Positions 1 through 13,309 of a stretch of DNA of 64,000 bases are shown one piece after another. The DNA comes from Phragmites australis. Lineage: Eukaryota > Streptophyta > Magnoliopsida > Poales > Poaceae. Each line of letters starts with the position of its first letter. The stretch's first letter is position 1. Made by a program: the position numbers and the translations under genes. Below the pieces are notes generated by a model. The model worked only from the letters and a program-made list of their open reading frames with translations, had not been told where the DNA came from and searched no databases. Where the stretch lies: contig NC_084935.1 of NCBI RefSeq assembly GCF_958298935.1, positions 13,140,501-13,204,500 of the forward strand, in the 5' to 3' direction.

Positions 1-198
1 TGATATGGACATCCTTATGGCTAGCAAACATGCATTGTTAGAGACAACTTAATATGTATTAGAATTAAATCCATTTAATAACAGAGTAGCCATACTTCAA
101 GAACAACACAATGACTATACACAGTGAACAATGAGAGGTACGGAGGGAGCCCCTCCAGTCTGCTGAAACATACTCTCCAAAACAGGTGTCACTACTAA

Positions 199-2099
199 TG
201 TAGGACCGAGAACGGCGATTAGAGTGGGGTGAATTGACGCCTTAACAAATTTCTTTCAAAATAAATGGTATTTTCCTATTTTATCGTCCAACACACCTCA
301 CAGCGAATCACAATAAGGCGCAACAAAAACGTAGCGGAAACTCGATAAAAAGGCGCACTCAAAGGACACTGAAAGATCCAACAAGAAGAAGCAATTCAGT
401 GCTGAAAGCACTGTTCATTATTGATAACACTGTTCACCTGGAACTTTCGGATGAAATCCGGAATATCTTGGTTTTGGAAGTTCCTGATGAACTTCCGGGT
501 TAGGGTTCTCTATCACAAAGTGACACTTCAATCCAGAAGTTCCCAGTTTGTACCGGAAGTTCCGAGTTGGACAGAACAACGGCTCGAAATTCAAAGTCCA
601 CACTTACAAATCCAACAAAAGGTATGTCTCATGGTTAGAATCGAATACTATGCTCGATAGTAAATCAATCTATGACTCATCCCAACACAAATCTTAGAAC
701 TGGAAGAATCACCCAAAGATCAAAAGATGAACACTGGGTGAAGACAGTCTCCTAGTTGATGGTTTAGAAGCATGAGAATTGAATACTCAATTGTGTATGT
801 TTTCTACACGAATTTTATGCCTATAACGACGAGAAGATCAACTCCAAAAAGGCAAAACTTTCAACTCAAGCACAAAAACGAAAATCGCAACCAGAAATGA
901 AAATCTTGCAAAAAAACACAAGAGAATCAACAGAGGAAATTAGAAGGAGGGGAATTCAAAGCTCATGCAAAAACATTAATTTCATTTCTTGTAGATCAGC
1001 CTTATTTTAGGTGGATTACAGAGTTGTTGCATACAAAACCTTACACCTAATATACAGGCTAAGCACTTCTCTCCCTCTCCTCTAAAACTCTAACACAAGG
1101 CTCTCATATGTGTAGCGCAAGGGGCTCAAGTGGCTGGTTCACCTCTCCCATATAGCTCTACCCTTCTATTTATAGCTTAGGTTTCTTGACTCCTAAATTT
1201 TCTAATTTATTCTAAAAATACTCCTATCTTTTAGTACACTCCTACCTACCACTGATAGTATTTTGTTACATTTTCGCCTCCATCCATTGAACGATAGTGG
1301 CGCCTTCATGACTTAGCTTCGCCTCGACACAAACATTGCGATAATGCCACGTGTGCTTCCATCCTTCCTATGGTTATAAGGCCAAACCGTGAAACCCTAG
1401 CACGCTTTTCAAAGCGTGACTCGCCACTTGTTTACACCTTAAGCAATCGCTCTGATATCGACATGTGTACTCTATCTTATGATCCTAACTGTCGGCATCC
1501 CTTTCTCTTGACTCTATCAACACGCCATCTCCATCCATCTTCCATGATTTGCTTGACCTCCACATGTATAGCCAAGATCACCCTTGACTCCGCCCGACCT
1601 CCTTGATCGCCTAGCACCAAGCACCCTGCTTGGCCCCAATCACTCGTCGTCGACCACCAAGTTGCATCCATCACCTGCACACCATGAGATAATAAAACAC
1701 ATATCTCTAACTCCAACTCTAGTTAGACCATAATTAAAATGCTCAATTGAAACCTCAAAACAATTCAAAGCACTTCCCAAAAAGTTCCAATTCAAAACTA
1801 AAAACATTGTTCAGCAGATCTAAAAACATTGTTCATCCGAAAGTTCTGAATTTTGAAAATTCCAGATTGAGCTCCGAATGACCTTTCTCAATCTTAGCTT
1901 TCGCATAAATCCGAAAGTTCCTAATTCTGGTTCACCCGGAAGTTCCGGATTTTGATTGGGCCAAATGTTCCAGATTTTGGACTGAACTTCCGTTCAAGCA
2001 AACCAAGCTCAAGCAATCTGAAATACGACAAACCAAATCAACAACCTTGTCAATTACTCATCACACATAAACCAAGGTACATTTCAACTTGGTTTCTCA
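199..2099. mobile_element. Solo LTR, about 1.9 kb (LTR family X, copy 1)
   Basis: Starts TGTAGGACCGAG and ends TTGGTTTCTCA, so it has TG...CA ends. It is flanked by ACTAA (194-198) and ACCAA (2100-2104), a 5 bp target-site duplication with one mismatch. No internal retroelement genes follow, so it is read as a solo LTR. The start and end are shared with 29562-31384 and the start with 42825 onward, which defines one repeat family. The short reading frames inside (for example around 421-660 and 1370-1606) have no recognisable domain and are not called as genes. The family name is not known to me and orientation is not certain. Confidence 0.75.
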
Positions 2100-3542
2100 A
2101 CCAAGGAAAAAGCTCATATGGGACTTCTTATCTCCCACAGTTTTTTGGAACCTTGTGAAAAAAGTTATGTCCCACGGTCCTAGTTGGAAGCTATGTGAAA
2201 AAACTATATGGCTAGAACCATAAAACACAACAAGTATCTCCCACAGTTCAAACAAAAACTACGAGGGACAATATCCCACACGGTTCCAGTTATGAACTAA
2301 AGCACCCAGGGTCATCCTTGCTGTTTGAAACTTTATTATACCTATCTCTGGATTAGTCGCTCGTAAACAAGTCTTACAACAAGTGATACTAAGTCATACA
2401 ACAAAGGGAGAGGTGAAATAAATCCACCATCCTAATAAAGCATATAGGATTCCTATGATCAATAGAATCTACGTCATCAGAGAGCACAATAGAAACGGCA
2501 TGGTGACACGTCATTCTGCAGACAACTTAGGTGCGGATGCGACAAAGACTTAATGTTCTGCCTTACCGTCAACGTCGGTGAAGTCCAGATCTTCCTCTGA
2601 AATCATAAGCAAGGAAGAGTACAAACGTACTCAGTAAGTCCCAACTCTTGCCCTACATCAAGAGCTATAAATACATGCATACAGTATTGACAAGTGTAAG
2701 GTAATAGGTTTAACTTTTGTGGAAAAGCCAAGTGTTCATTTTCATAAGGCGGGTTTTGTGAAAAAAAAATCATATCATCAATATTAAATGAAGGGGGTTC
2801 GGTCGTGGTGGAAAGTCACCAAGACCCAAGTTTTAATGTTGCCGAACACTCCGTCCATAGCAACTCATGGCAAACTGCCAGACCAATTTTCCCAAAAACA
2901 GTCACACCTTGCCCACTCACACTCCAAGGAAAATGTACACAACCCATGCTAGTTGTGACCAAACCATAGTTCGTCCATGATCGTGGACACGGTTATTCGA
3001 ATAGTTTTACCTCTGCAGAGTGGTACACTTTACCCACAAGCTGAGTTTGGCAACATACCACCATTGTGGTAGTGCCTACTAGACACCTACAGGAGCTAAC
3101 CAGGATTTCCTGACCTTTACTAGGCCTCCAACCGGGTCGACAAGCATGCACCTACTTGAACCTGCTCCATGGTCTCCCGTTGCACGCCTGCCTCCGGATG
3201 ACCAATAGACTAGTTGGTGGGGTTTAGACTAAACCCTGCCACATACAGGGTCGAGTGGTTGTACAATGAAAACTATGTAGGATGTCATACCAACTCAGTC
3301 CTTGATTGAGTCAAGGCAAAACATCTCCACATTGAGCCTGCCACACAGGCAGCACTTAACTCCCAAAGCATTTATCTCTCAACAATATCTGGTAAGCATT
3401 CCCATCCCACAACTCACATAACACCAAGTCACCGGGTTTCACATATTTCACAAAACTAAATATGATTAAGCATGAAATAACAATAAGGCACACAATCCTA
3501 AGCATACTAGTAACAAGGTCTTCGCCTTAGCATAATTAAAGT

Positions 3543-6500
3543 AGTAACACCCTAAATTTCAAAATTTTCAAATAGTTTAAAATTTTGCTAGAATTTAAAT
3601 AGGAGTTTAAATTTTGTTCAATAGAGATAAATTAATTTCTAAATTTAATTTGGTCATAGGTTATATAAGTTTGATGCATTCATGTTGTCTTAGTTGCAAT
3701 AGGTTTTTATGCGTGGAAAAAATTGGCAAAAATTCGCTAGAAGTCACTCATTTAAAATCCTTTTGAAATTTGTTCAAAATCTAAAAAGAAAAACAATTTT
3801 GAAATTGGAAAATGCTCTTGGGCCAAATCTCCTTCCCGGCCCACTTCTTCCTCCCTCCCCCCCCCCCACCCCCTCTCTTTCTTCTCCCGAGCGGGCCGCC
3901 CACTTTCTCCCCGCGCTGGGCCGCACCTCGAGCAGGCCGCACCTTTCTCCCTCGCACCGGTCCGCTAGGGCGAGCTGGAATGCCTCAGCCCCAAGCCGCT
4001 CCCCTCCCCACCCTACCTCACCGCCATGTGGATCCCACTCGAGCTGAGCCGCCCAACCTGAGTCGCCCCGCTTGAGCCGTGGCTCCCCTTCTTCCACCTC
4101 CCGTCGCCGTCCGAAACACCCCCAAATCCCGCACGTTGTTTGAAATCCGAGCCACCCCACACCTTTATTTGCCAATTAAGTTCCGTGGCCGCGATCCTCG
4201 CCTCCCCAATCAAGTGCCCGGTCATTTTCCCCTTCATTTTCCCCCTCATCGATGGAAACCGCCGCGTTTATTCCATTTAGGCCGCCAGCCAAATCCGTCC
4301 GATCCTCTCCCTCTCTCGAGTATATAAGCTGGCCATCTTCATCCTTGCAATGTTCCACACCTTTTCCCCCATTTCCCCCTCTCTTTTCACTCAGAAATCG
4401 ACCTCAGCGCCGGCTTCTTCTTTGTGTCCGGTGAGAGCTCCACCGCGCCATAATTCTCCATGGTTGAGCCCCTTTTAACCTTGATGCTTGCTTCTCTATT
4501 GTCGCAGAGTCGCCGGTGAAGCTTCCTGCTGCTCCACGGCTTCTCTCTATTACCGAAGTGCTGCCCACACCGAGCTCCAAGCCCACCGGCCGCCCCTCTC
4601 CATCGCCAGCCAGGTTCGGACCTCCTCTGCCATTGTGAAGCACGCTGTGAGATTCCCCTCCACCTCCTCTCTCTTTTGCGCTGCTTCCCGTCGCATTCCG
4701 TGGTCGGTAGCATGACTTTGCGCATCTCCAACGATGCGCCGCCATCGACCACCACCTCCCCGTGTTCACGCCGCCGATCCGAGCCCCTTTGAACCCTGGT
4801 CGTCGATCTTAGATGGATGGCCCAAATTAAAAGGGCGCATACCCCTTCGACCCGATCCACCGTGGACCCATAGATCAGCCTCCAAGCCGTGGTCCATGGG
4901 CCCATAAAACTTTTCCATGATTTTTTCAATAGAAAATAATTCTGTTTTAATTTATGACATCATAAATAGAGTTTTCAGTATAAAATCAATTCGGTTTATT
5001 CTCGAAAATCAAGTACAATTTGCAAAAAAGCCCCTAGAACCTCAAAAGCTCAATACTTTTTGCTTGTAGCTCCGATTTAGGTGATTTTTGCGCTCAAATA
5101 TTTTGTAGCGACGTGTAGAATCTTTTTATTTGGTTTTTACCAAGATTTAGTTCTATTTGGTGTACTGTCCATAGAGGTTTCTTTTGTGTGCTTTTTCGGT
5201 CTGTCATTTAGAAGGTGTGCAGTTCGGAAATCTTCAAGAGCAAGCTTTCGAAGACTTTGAGCAACCCTCCGTTGAAGGCAAGTATCCTTGAACATTTTGC
5301 CCCTATTTTAGGATTTCATGTGTAGTTTTATCCTTCAAATTGCATGCTTGTCTAAATGGAATCCCACTTTAGGGTTTACTAGTTTTGTATGATAATTCCT
5401 TGTCACCATTGATTGGATCATGGGGTAAAATGGGTAATTTTTGCTAGTGCAGTCATAAATTGGGGAAATGTTAATATTGACTAATGAACTATGCAATAAG
5501 AAATCGGATAATGGTAATCTTGTAAGAACATGGTATAGGGATCCTACAGGATGGTTAGTTTGATGTGGTGCTTTACAGCAAGTTTGTGTTTATTCCTGTG
5601 TGGGGTCCTAAGGACCGGTTCTTGAACATGTAACCAAGTGAATCCGCACAACCACGAGGCCTATATGGATACAACCTGGCCAACTAATTAGCCACCCCTC
5701 TAACTCTGTGGGCACCATTGGACAGTTAAGTGGCACAAGAGAGGGCTTCTGCAGTGATGTAATCATCTGTTAGCGGTGAAATCTCAGTGGGTGCCTGCAA
5801 GTTGGCGGGAGCTTTGTAAAGGCCTTGTAGTGAGACCCCAACTCCACACCCTGGAAGTGTGAAGCAACATGGGAATCACGACTCGTGGGGAAAGCTATGC
5901 AGACTCTGCAGAGTACCTATCTGGTCGATCAGCCGTGCTCATGGACAAGAGCGAACTTGGACTTCTTCAGGATTAGATGGGATCAGGGTTTGGTATGGTT
6001 GGTTGGGTAGCTAGGTAATGGAATTACCTAGTGAGTATTGGCAGTTAGATCGAATCCGATGAGTCAATCCTTTTGTTTCAGTTAAGTCTTCACACCTAGT
6101 AAATAGGTTGCCTGTTGTTGAAGTCATATGTCATAGTTGCTTAGTGCAGTTAACATGTGTCTATCATTTCCTTGACTTGAGCCTCATAGCATGTTTTCCC
6201 TACACTTGCGGAGTACATTTTTGTACTCACACCCATTGTCCCTTCTTTTGTATCCCCTTTGCTGATCAGAAGCCGTTAATGAAGCTGCTACCTTCAAAGA
6301 GGATGACTTCGACTCGGAGTTATTGTTCTAGGTTGGTGTGCCCCCGGTTGACGCCTGTGGTCGTTGGAAGTTTCGCTGGCGCTGAAGATCTCTTTTGTTC
6401 CGTTGTGTTTTCTTTAGACCCTCGGGTCCCTTTTGTAATAAGCTAAATATCGTTGTAATAATGACACTGTGATGATACACTGATGATGTAGCAAATGTAT

Positions 6501-6564
6501 GGAAACTTGGTCCTGGCATACATGTGTTGTGCCCAGTTTTGTTCCTTTAAAACTGGGTGTTACA
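3543..6564 (+). mobile_element. Solo LTR, 3.0 kb, Tekay-like Ty3/gypsy type
   Basis: The ends are inverted relatives: AGTAACACCC at the left (the first base of the usual TG appears mutated) and GGGTGTTACA at the right. A perfect 5 bp target-site duplication AAAGT sits at 3538-3542 and 6565-6569. A TATA box, TATATAAG at 4321-4328, lies in a GC-rich promoter-like stretch and sets the orientation as plus. No gag-pol follows, so internal sequence was lost by LTR-LTR recombination. The length of about 3 kb fits Tekay/Del-type LTRs of grasses; the family assignment is inference. Confidence 0.85.
4321..4328 (+). promoter_or_regulatory. TATA box of the solo LTR promoter
   Basis: TATATAAG preceded by a CT-rich run (CTCTCCCTCTCTCGAG) is a typical plant Pol II core promoter inside an LTR. 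It is the only such site in this LTR that fits the element orientation. Confidence 0.55.
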
Positions 6565-7885
6565 AAAGTTGCTGAGATGACTGTCCTAAGGTTACCAAGG
6601 TTATATTCAAGTCAAGGCAATTCGGCCAGCTATTCAATTATAGGACATAACTAGGTCAAAAATTTAAATTATGCCACTAGCTAATACTTTATGCATTTAT
6701 TTGGTGGAAAACGACTACTACAGGTTGTGGTGATAAAACTAGGTTCAATATGGTCAATGAGGGAAACAAATTGAGACTTGCCTTCGTTGAAGTCCACAAG
6801 CGTCCCGCTCGAAGACTTGCGTTGCTGGCTCCTCCTCCTCCTCCTCAAACTCTCTGGTTTCTAAAATGTGTGCATACAAACAACACAAGCACAAAATTAA
6901 ATACAAATGAAATATAAATAAATTTCAAATAATTATGAAATTTATAGAAATCGATAGGATTTGAATTTAGATGAATATCAGTGGAAGAATCGTTGAAGCT
7001 GGAGTTGAAATGGAGGATATATGGGCTTCGAAAATTGGCTAGAAATTAAATTCGGGAAAAAGAAGAGGGGGGATATTCTCTAGAAAAAGAATTTTTGAAA
7101 AAATAGGTCTCATTGTTCAATTGGGCTCTGCATTGTAGTGGGCTTTGGCTGGGCTCTACGAATACTAGGCTGGCCTACGGGCCGAGGTGGCCTAGCTCCA
7201 TCCTAAGGGGGGGTGACAGCGGCTGTAACGGTGTTGGTAGCCAGGCCCACCCATCGGGTTAACACAGAGAGAGGGAGGGAGACGTGGGGAAATGGTGTCG
7301 ATGATTGGATGGCACAAACAGTGCATCGCTCAGTCTCTGCCCCGCGGCAATGAGCTCGCCAGAAAGAGCTTCCTGGCCACCGTTCAGGATGGCAAAAGCA
7401 CGGGGAGATAGAGGGGGACATGGGGAGTTGATTTTGCAAGGAGTTCAGGCGATGAAGGGGACCAAAAAGGTTGGTGGTGTGTAGATATGACTTGTGGCCT
7501 ACTGAGCTCGTGGGCAGCTCGATAGGGGGCAACGGAAAAGGACAGAGGTGAGGGAGAGGCTGGCGAAGGTTGAGGTGGTGCTTCGGGTAGCTTGGCGACA
7601 GCAGATTTGATCCGACTGAGGAGATCGAGGGAGAGGAGGCTCGACTCGATAGCGGGTAAAGGAGGCGGGAGGGAGAGCTACCTGCTCAGGATGACCGGCG
7701 ACCTACAAGGGGAGGAGGCATCTTGGGCTGGCCTTTTATAGGCGGAGGGGGGGTGGGAGGTAGCCATTGCAGGATCCGGCAAACACGATGGACACCCGAC
7801 TGTGGTGTGTGGCTGTGGCGAGCGGCAAGACCAGCGTCAACGAGCACCGGTGCATGAGTTGACCTCGTGTGTGCATGTATACATA

Positions 7886-7892
<7 letters not shown>

Positions 7893-7919
<27 letters not shown>
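7893..7919. repeat. (GA)n microsatellite
   Basis: About 13 GA dinucleotides in the gypsy LTR. A second, longer one lies at 8271-8314. Confidence 0.9.
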
Positions 7920-7922
<3 letters not shown>

Positions 7923-8268
7923 GAGGGCATAGGAGGTAGGGCGGTGGAGGCGGCAACCCGTTGTCGGACATATGTGGCTCCCGCGTGGGTGCTATGTGCT
8001 CGTCGTAGGCACTTGTGCACTACGACCTTGCAGAAAAGGGAGAAGAGATAGGGCGGCCGGGGCAGCATGGCAATTTGCCATGGCGGTCAGTAGCTATGAG
8101 TGCTCGAACACGCAGGGAGTCGGAGGGGGGTCTGGCGTGGCACGCACGGTGAGAGGAGGAAGAAGGGGCACGTGGCGGCTGGTTTGAGTGGGCCAGGGGG
8201 AGAGAAGGGAAGGGAGAGTGGGCCGGGAGGTGAGCTGGGCCGGAGGGGAATGGAAAGAAGAGAGAGCG

Positions 8269-8270
<2 letters not shown>

Positions 8271-8314
<44 letters not shown>
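8271..8314. repeat. (GA)n microsatellite
   Basis: A run of AG dinucleotides near the right part of the gypsy 3' LTR, longer than the run at 7893. Confidence 0.9.
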
Positions 8315-8318
<4 letters not shown>

Positions 8319-9071
8319 CTAGCTAGCTTGAGTCAATGAGGAGGTGAAAAAGAGAAAGGTTTTGAAATCAATTTGAATTGACCCTTTTGCAAAATATTTT
8401 TGGCCTTTGATTTTTTTAAAAAATTTGGGATGTTACGAACCTACCGCACTTAAAAAGAATCTCGCTCTCGAGATTCGAAGTCTTCCTCAAATAGAAAGGG
8501 AAACTTATTTCTCAGGGCATCCTCTCGATGCCATGTGGCTTCTACTTCGATGTGTCTACTCCATTGCACGCAACATAGACGTATTGTTGATCCTCTGTTC
8601 TGATAGGTTACTACATCCGGGATCTTCACTATAACTTCCAGGTATCAGAGATTGTCCTGTAGATCTAGTGTTTTCATGGTGAAATGTTCTTCTGGTATTC
8701 TCAAACACTTCTTAAGCTAGGAGACGTGGAAGACATTGTGCACATCAGCCAATTCCTGTAGTAGTTGTAACTGGTAGGCCACTGCGCCAACTTTTCTTAG
8801 AACTTGATAGGATCCTATATATAGGGGAGGCATCTTTCCACATACTCGAAACCTTTGTGTTCCCTATATTGGTGAGACCTTAAGGTATACATACTCCCCA
8901 ACCTTGAAGTCTAGGTCCTTTTCTTTTGTTAGCATAGCTCTTCTAATGGGATTGAGCTGCCTTAAACTTTTCTCTTACCTTTTCAACTCAATGTTTTGCC
9001 TCTTTTATGAGGGAAGGTCCAAGTAAGGTACGCTCTTCAACTTCAGACTACACTAAAGTCGTTCTAAACTT

Positions 9072-9284
9072 TCAACCATAAAGAGCCTCAAAAGGGGACA
9101 TCTTTAAGCTAGCTTGGTAGCTATTATTGTACAAGAACTCTACATAGGACAAGCTTTTCTCCCAATCCTTCCCATATGTTAGGACACGGGCTCTCAACAT
9201 GTCTTCAAGGATCTGGTTGACCCTTTCGGTCTGACCATCAGTCCATGGGTGATAGGCAGTGCTGAAGTCTAGCTTGGTTCGCAA
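9072..9284 (-). pseudogene. gypsy integrase core fragment
   Basis: A 70-residue segment with TAYHPWTDGQTERVNQ and YNNSYQASLKMSPFEALYG, the C-terminal half of the DDE integrase core including the catalytic glutamate region. An HHCC-like zinc finger is readable further upstream near 9600-9720 in broken frames. Confidence 0.9.
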
Positions 9285-10097
9285 TGTTGTGTGTAGGCTC
9301 TTCCAGAACCTTGAGGTGAACTGATTATCTCTATTAGAAACAATCCTAGTAGGAACTCCATGTAGCTTTACTATATTATCAATGTACAGCTGGGCTAGCT
9401 TATCTCCACTATAGTTGGTTCATACGGGTATGAAGTGAGTAACCTTGGTGAGGCGGTCCACTATCACCCATACCGAGGTATTTCCCTTCTTCGTCTTGGG
9501 GAGTCAAACTATGAAATCCATGCCTACTTCATCCCATTTCCACACAAGAATCAGTAAGGGTTGAAGTAATATAGCGGGTTTCTGGTCTTCTACCAAGACT
9601 CTCTCACGGGTGTCGCACCGGGCAACAAACTTGGCTATATCCGCCTTCATCCTGTTCTACCAGTATTTTCCTTTTAGATCCATGTAAATCTTTGTGGCAC
9701 CGGGGTGGATGGAGTATGCCGTGTTGTGGGCTTCATCCAGAATTACTTCTCGAGATTTCCCTTCCTAGGGTACACAAAGCTAATCCTTGTACCATAAGAC
9801 TCCTTTTCCATCTAGTCTGAAATTTGGTGCCTTATCCTCTCTAGTGTGCTTATGGATCTTCATCAATTCTGGATCCTTATATTGGGACTGCTTGATTTGC
9901 TTATCTAGTGTAGGTTGTATACTCAAGTTTTGGATATAGGCTTTAGATACCATCTATAGGTTCAGCGTCTACATCTTTGTCTGTATTGGGGCACTTTGGG
10001 CCCCTAATTGATGGCTGTAAGCTTTTTGGCTTAAGGCGTTTGTGACAACATTAGCCTTCCCTGGATGATAGTGTATTTCCAGGTCATAATCCTTGAT

Positions 10098-10947
10098 GTG
10101 GGTTTGCTTGATCTTCCAAAGGTAATATGATAAGTCGATTTGGTGGGGTTTCGATGTTGATAATCCAAAGGCTCTGACCAGAACTGATCGAGAACCCTCG
10201 CAACCACTACACTACTACTATGTGGTTATCAATAGTGCCAAGACGTGGTTGACCTCGCCAAGAAGGCTTTTTCTGCAAGTGAATCAAAAACACAAGCAAG
10301 AAAAGGTAGATGCAATCTAAATATTTCCGATTACCAATGAAGTGCTCGAATTTAGGGTTCTACAAACTGATAAATAGCGAAACTATCTAAAATAGAATAA
10401 TCTAAGCAAAACCCAAGCCTAAACAACGACGGCTACTATGTATATATAGGGGGACGTGAAGAGGTCGCCCAAGGGTTGTGTGGACCTGAGAAGAGGCGTA
10501 CACAACCTAGACTCGGACGCGGACACGATTACATGACCTGGCAAAGTCCAAAATGGTGACATAGCACCTTATTCATTTGACTCTCACTAAACTATAAGGA
10601 ATATTTGGTTGAGCATAGATTCATTGGAAAGTACTCATCATAAGGTTTCCAACAAGTCCAAGATCACCTCAATTGGACTCCGTATGTTAGAGTTATGACC
10701 GTTTTACTGACGTGGTGCCATGGGACTACTCTGAGTGGACTTTGGAGTTTGACTAGGACTCGACTTTGACTCTGAGTAGACTTGGACTTTGAGTGATGAT
10801 GTCCAGTTGAGGTTGTGGTGTTTCTTCTAGGTTTCTATGCAACAAAACAACAGAAAAACTTAGTAGTATTCTATTCTTTACGAAGAAAATATGAAGAATG
10901 AAGAATGAATTCACCTTGTGTGTATTCGAGGGAGCTATGCCCTTATC
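10098..10947. mobile_element. 850 bp insertion in the gypsy RNase H region
   Basis: The RNase H reading (LELIKD / YDLEIHYHPGKAN) is interrupted. The same 10 bases, AATCCTTGAT, occur at 10088-10097 and 10948-10957, as expected of a target-site duplication. Inside, TGATAAG (10128-10134) and CTTATCA (10942-10948) form inverted ends close to the borders, and TATATATA lies at about 10440. It could be a solo LTR with imprecise borders, or a non-autonomous DNA element with a 9-10 bp duplication. The class is unresolved. Confidence 0.6.
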
Positions 10948-11767
10948 AATCCTTGATTAACTCTAACCACCTTATTTGCCTTAAGTTCAAGTCCAGTTGA
11001 GTGAAGATGTATTTCAGGCTCCTATGATATGTATAAATTTCATATTTCTTTCCAATCAGATAGTGCCTCCAAATCTTGAGGGCATGCACTACTGCTGCTA
11101 GCTCCAAGTCATGGGTCAGGTAGTTCTACTCATGGGCTTTGAGCTGCCGAGAGACATACGCTACTACCCTGCCATCTTGCATTAGGACACATCCTATGCC
11201 TCGTCTTGATGCATCACAGTAAACCACAAAGTCTTGGTGGATGTTGGTTAAGACAAGCACTAGGGCAGTTGTCAGCTTATCCTTTGATTTCTGAAAACTC
11301 TTTTCACATAACTATGTCCATTCAAACTTCTTTTCTTTCTTGAGTAGCACGGTTATAGGTTTAGCTATCTTGGAGAACCCTTCAATGAATCGACAGTAAT
11401 ACCCTGCTAATCCAAGGAAGATTCAGATCTCAGACACATTGGTTGGTTGTGGCCAATGGGTGACAACTTCTACCTTCTCAGGGTCTACAGAAACTCCTTC
11501 TACTATCAGGATATGGCCAAGGAAGGCAACCTTCTCTAGCCAAAATTCACACTTACTGAATTTGGCATACATCTTATGGGTTCTGAGTTTCTACAGAATT
11601 ACTCTCAGATGTTGTTCATGCTCTTAGATATTTTTAGAGTAGATCAGTATGTCGTCAATGAAGACTACTACAAAGTGGTCTAATTCATCCATGAACACCT
11701 TATTCATGAGGTTCATAAAGTATGCAGGTGCAATGGTTAAGCTAAAAGACATTACTGTGAACTCATA

Positions 11768-12325
11768 TTATCCATATCTGGTCACAAAAGATATCTTTGG
11801 GACATCTGCCTCTCTTATTTTCAGCTGGTAGTAACCTGATCTTAAGTTGATCTTAGAGAAATACTTGGCTCCTTTCAGCTGGTCAAAGAGATCATCTATT
11901 CTCGGCAAAGGGTACTTGTTCTTGATGGTTACTTCATTTAGGGATGGGTAGTCCACACACATCCTCAAGCTTCCATCTTTCTTCTTGATGAAGAGAACTG
12001 GTGATTCCCAAGGTGATGAACTGAGTTTGATATATCCCTTTTGATGGAGTTCCCTCAACTGTTCCTTCAGGTCGGCTAGCTCTCCGACTGCCAGGCGATA
12101 AGGTCTCTTGGCTATGGGGGCCGTGCCAGGGATGAGATCAATGATGAACTTAATATCCCAGTCTGAGGGCGTTTCTAGTAGATCCTCCAGAAAGATATCC
12201 GAGTACTCATTCACCACTGGTACGTCTTCTAGGGTTTTATCCTCCAGATTATAAACCATGGGGTCTAGCTTACACCCAAGGGTATGACAGGTTACTCGTG
12301 TCCCTTCATGATTTGTCAGGGTCAC
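11768..12325 (-). pseudogene. gypsy reverse transcriptase, N-terminal half
   Basis: A 185-residue open stretch with the classic landmarks: [16 protein letters not shown], a [22 protein letters not shown] block, a [24 protein letters not shown] block, and a [16 protein letters not shown] block. The catalytic FIDD box lies downstream in another frame at about 11650-11670. The protein would copy element RNA into cDNA, but this copy is frameshifted. Plant gypsy identity is clear. Confidence 0.9.
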
Positions 12326-12802
12326 TGTCCTAGCTACACAGGCTATAGTGCCATCATGTTGGGTTAACTAGTCCATTCCAAGGACTACATTTATCTCTTT
12401 GGATTTAAGCACCACTAGGTTTGCTAGGAATACTACCCCACTTAGAATAATTCTTTTTACGTGAGCATCCCAATTGACACTTAATGTCAGCTCCGGGTGA
12501 TCTGGTTATCAAGGGTTTTTAAGTAACATTGTAGGTATAGTATGCCTTGACACAAAACTTGATAATATGAAAGAGTGTGATGCTCCAGAATCAAACAATA
12601 TTGTTTCAAATATTGATTAAACTAAAAACTCACCAAGCACAACTTCAAGTGCATCCTGAGCTTCTTGCGCGTGGATGTGGTTGATGCAAGCTTACGTGAA
12701 GGACTGATGCGACCTCGCTGGCTGGTTTGGCATGTGAGGTTCCACGGCTAGCCCCAGACATCATGGGCCGAGGTCTATTCACAGTGTTGGACTGGACAAA
12801 TG

Positions 12803-13063
12803 CTACCTGCTTGGCCTTGCGAGGACAGCTGATGATGAAGTGCCTAGTCTAACCACATTTAAAGCAGGCTTTGCTTGGGTGGTCACTTGGCCACCGCTAT
12901 TCTGCTGAGTCTTGACATTGCTCTGGCTACGATAGGAAAGGTTGGGTTGGTATGAGGTAGAGGCTGGAGTCCTGAACTGCATGGTGGTCTGAGCCTTCTG
13001 CTCGGAGAAGGTAGGACACTTACCTCTGTAACCTTTCCTGTTGCTGAGCCTTGTGAGCAGCAA
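12803..13063 (-). pseudogene. gypsy gag, C-terminal part with damaged zinc knuckle
   Basis: The segment is rich in Q, S and T, as in gag linkers. Just downstream (about 12836-12866) the minus strand reads a CCHC knuckle, C-x2-C-x4-H-x4-C (CFKCG..RHFIISC), with an in-frame TAG immediately after the CFKCG part. The knuckle would bind genomic RNA in a live element; here it is interrupted. Confidence 0.7.
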
Positions 13064-13309
13064 ACTTGCACTTCTTGTCCTTGTACAGTTTTGCCCTTGC
13101 TTTTTCTAGCAGTATGATCATGTTCATCAAGGTGTTGAAGTCTGAGTAGATCTAAAGGGTTAACTGAGCCTTCAAGTTGCTTTCTAGCCCTTTCTTGAAC
13201 ATGTTTTGTCTCTTTTTATCAGTTGAGATCTCTTCTGGTGCGTAACGAGATAGCTCAATGAACTTGTGAATGTACTCATTCAACTACTGCCTTGCTTTAG
13301 CCTTCGGAA

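Larger units (their letters stand above)
2296..8437 (-). mobile_element. 3' LTR of a minus-strand Ty3/gypsy element, split by a later solo LTR
   Basis: The right edge (about 8437) shows the LTR start on the minus strand, TAACATCCC, directly after the integrase C-terminal region. The left edge near 2296 shows GCACCCAGGG, resembling the inverted end of this LTR type. Removing the solo LTR at 3543-6564 leaves about 3.1 kb, the same size class as that solo LTR. It contains GA microsatellites at about 7893-7919 and 8271-8314. Open frames at 7203-8340 are LTR sequence without known domains. The left boundary is approximate. Confidence 0.6.

Noticed and set aside
3774..4929. Long GC-rich open frames on both strands
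   Set aside because: They lie in the promoter and leader of a solo LTR with a TATA box and have no recognisable domain.
7203..8339. Several Arg/Ser-rich open frames
   Set aside because: Inside the gypsy 3' LTR, partly driven by GA microsatellites.
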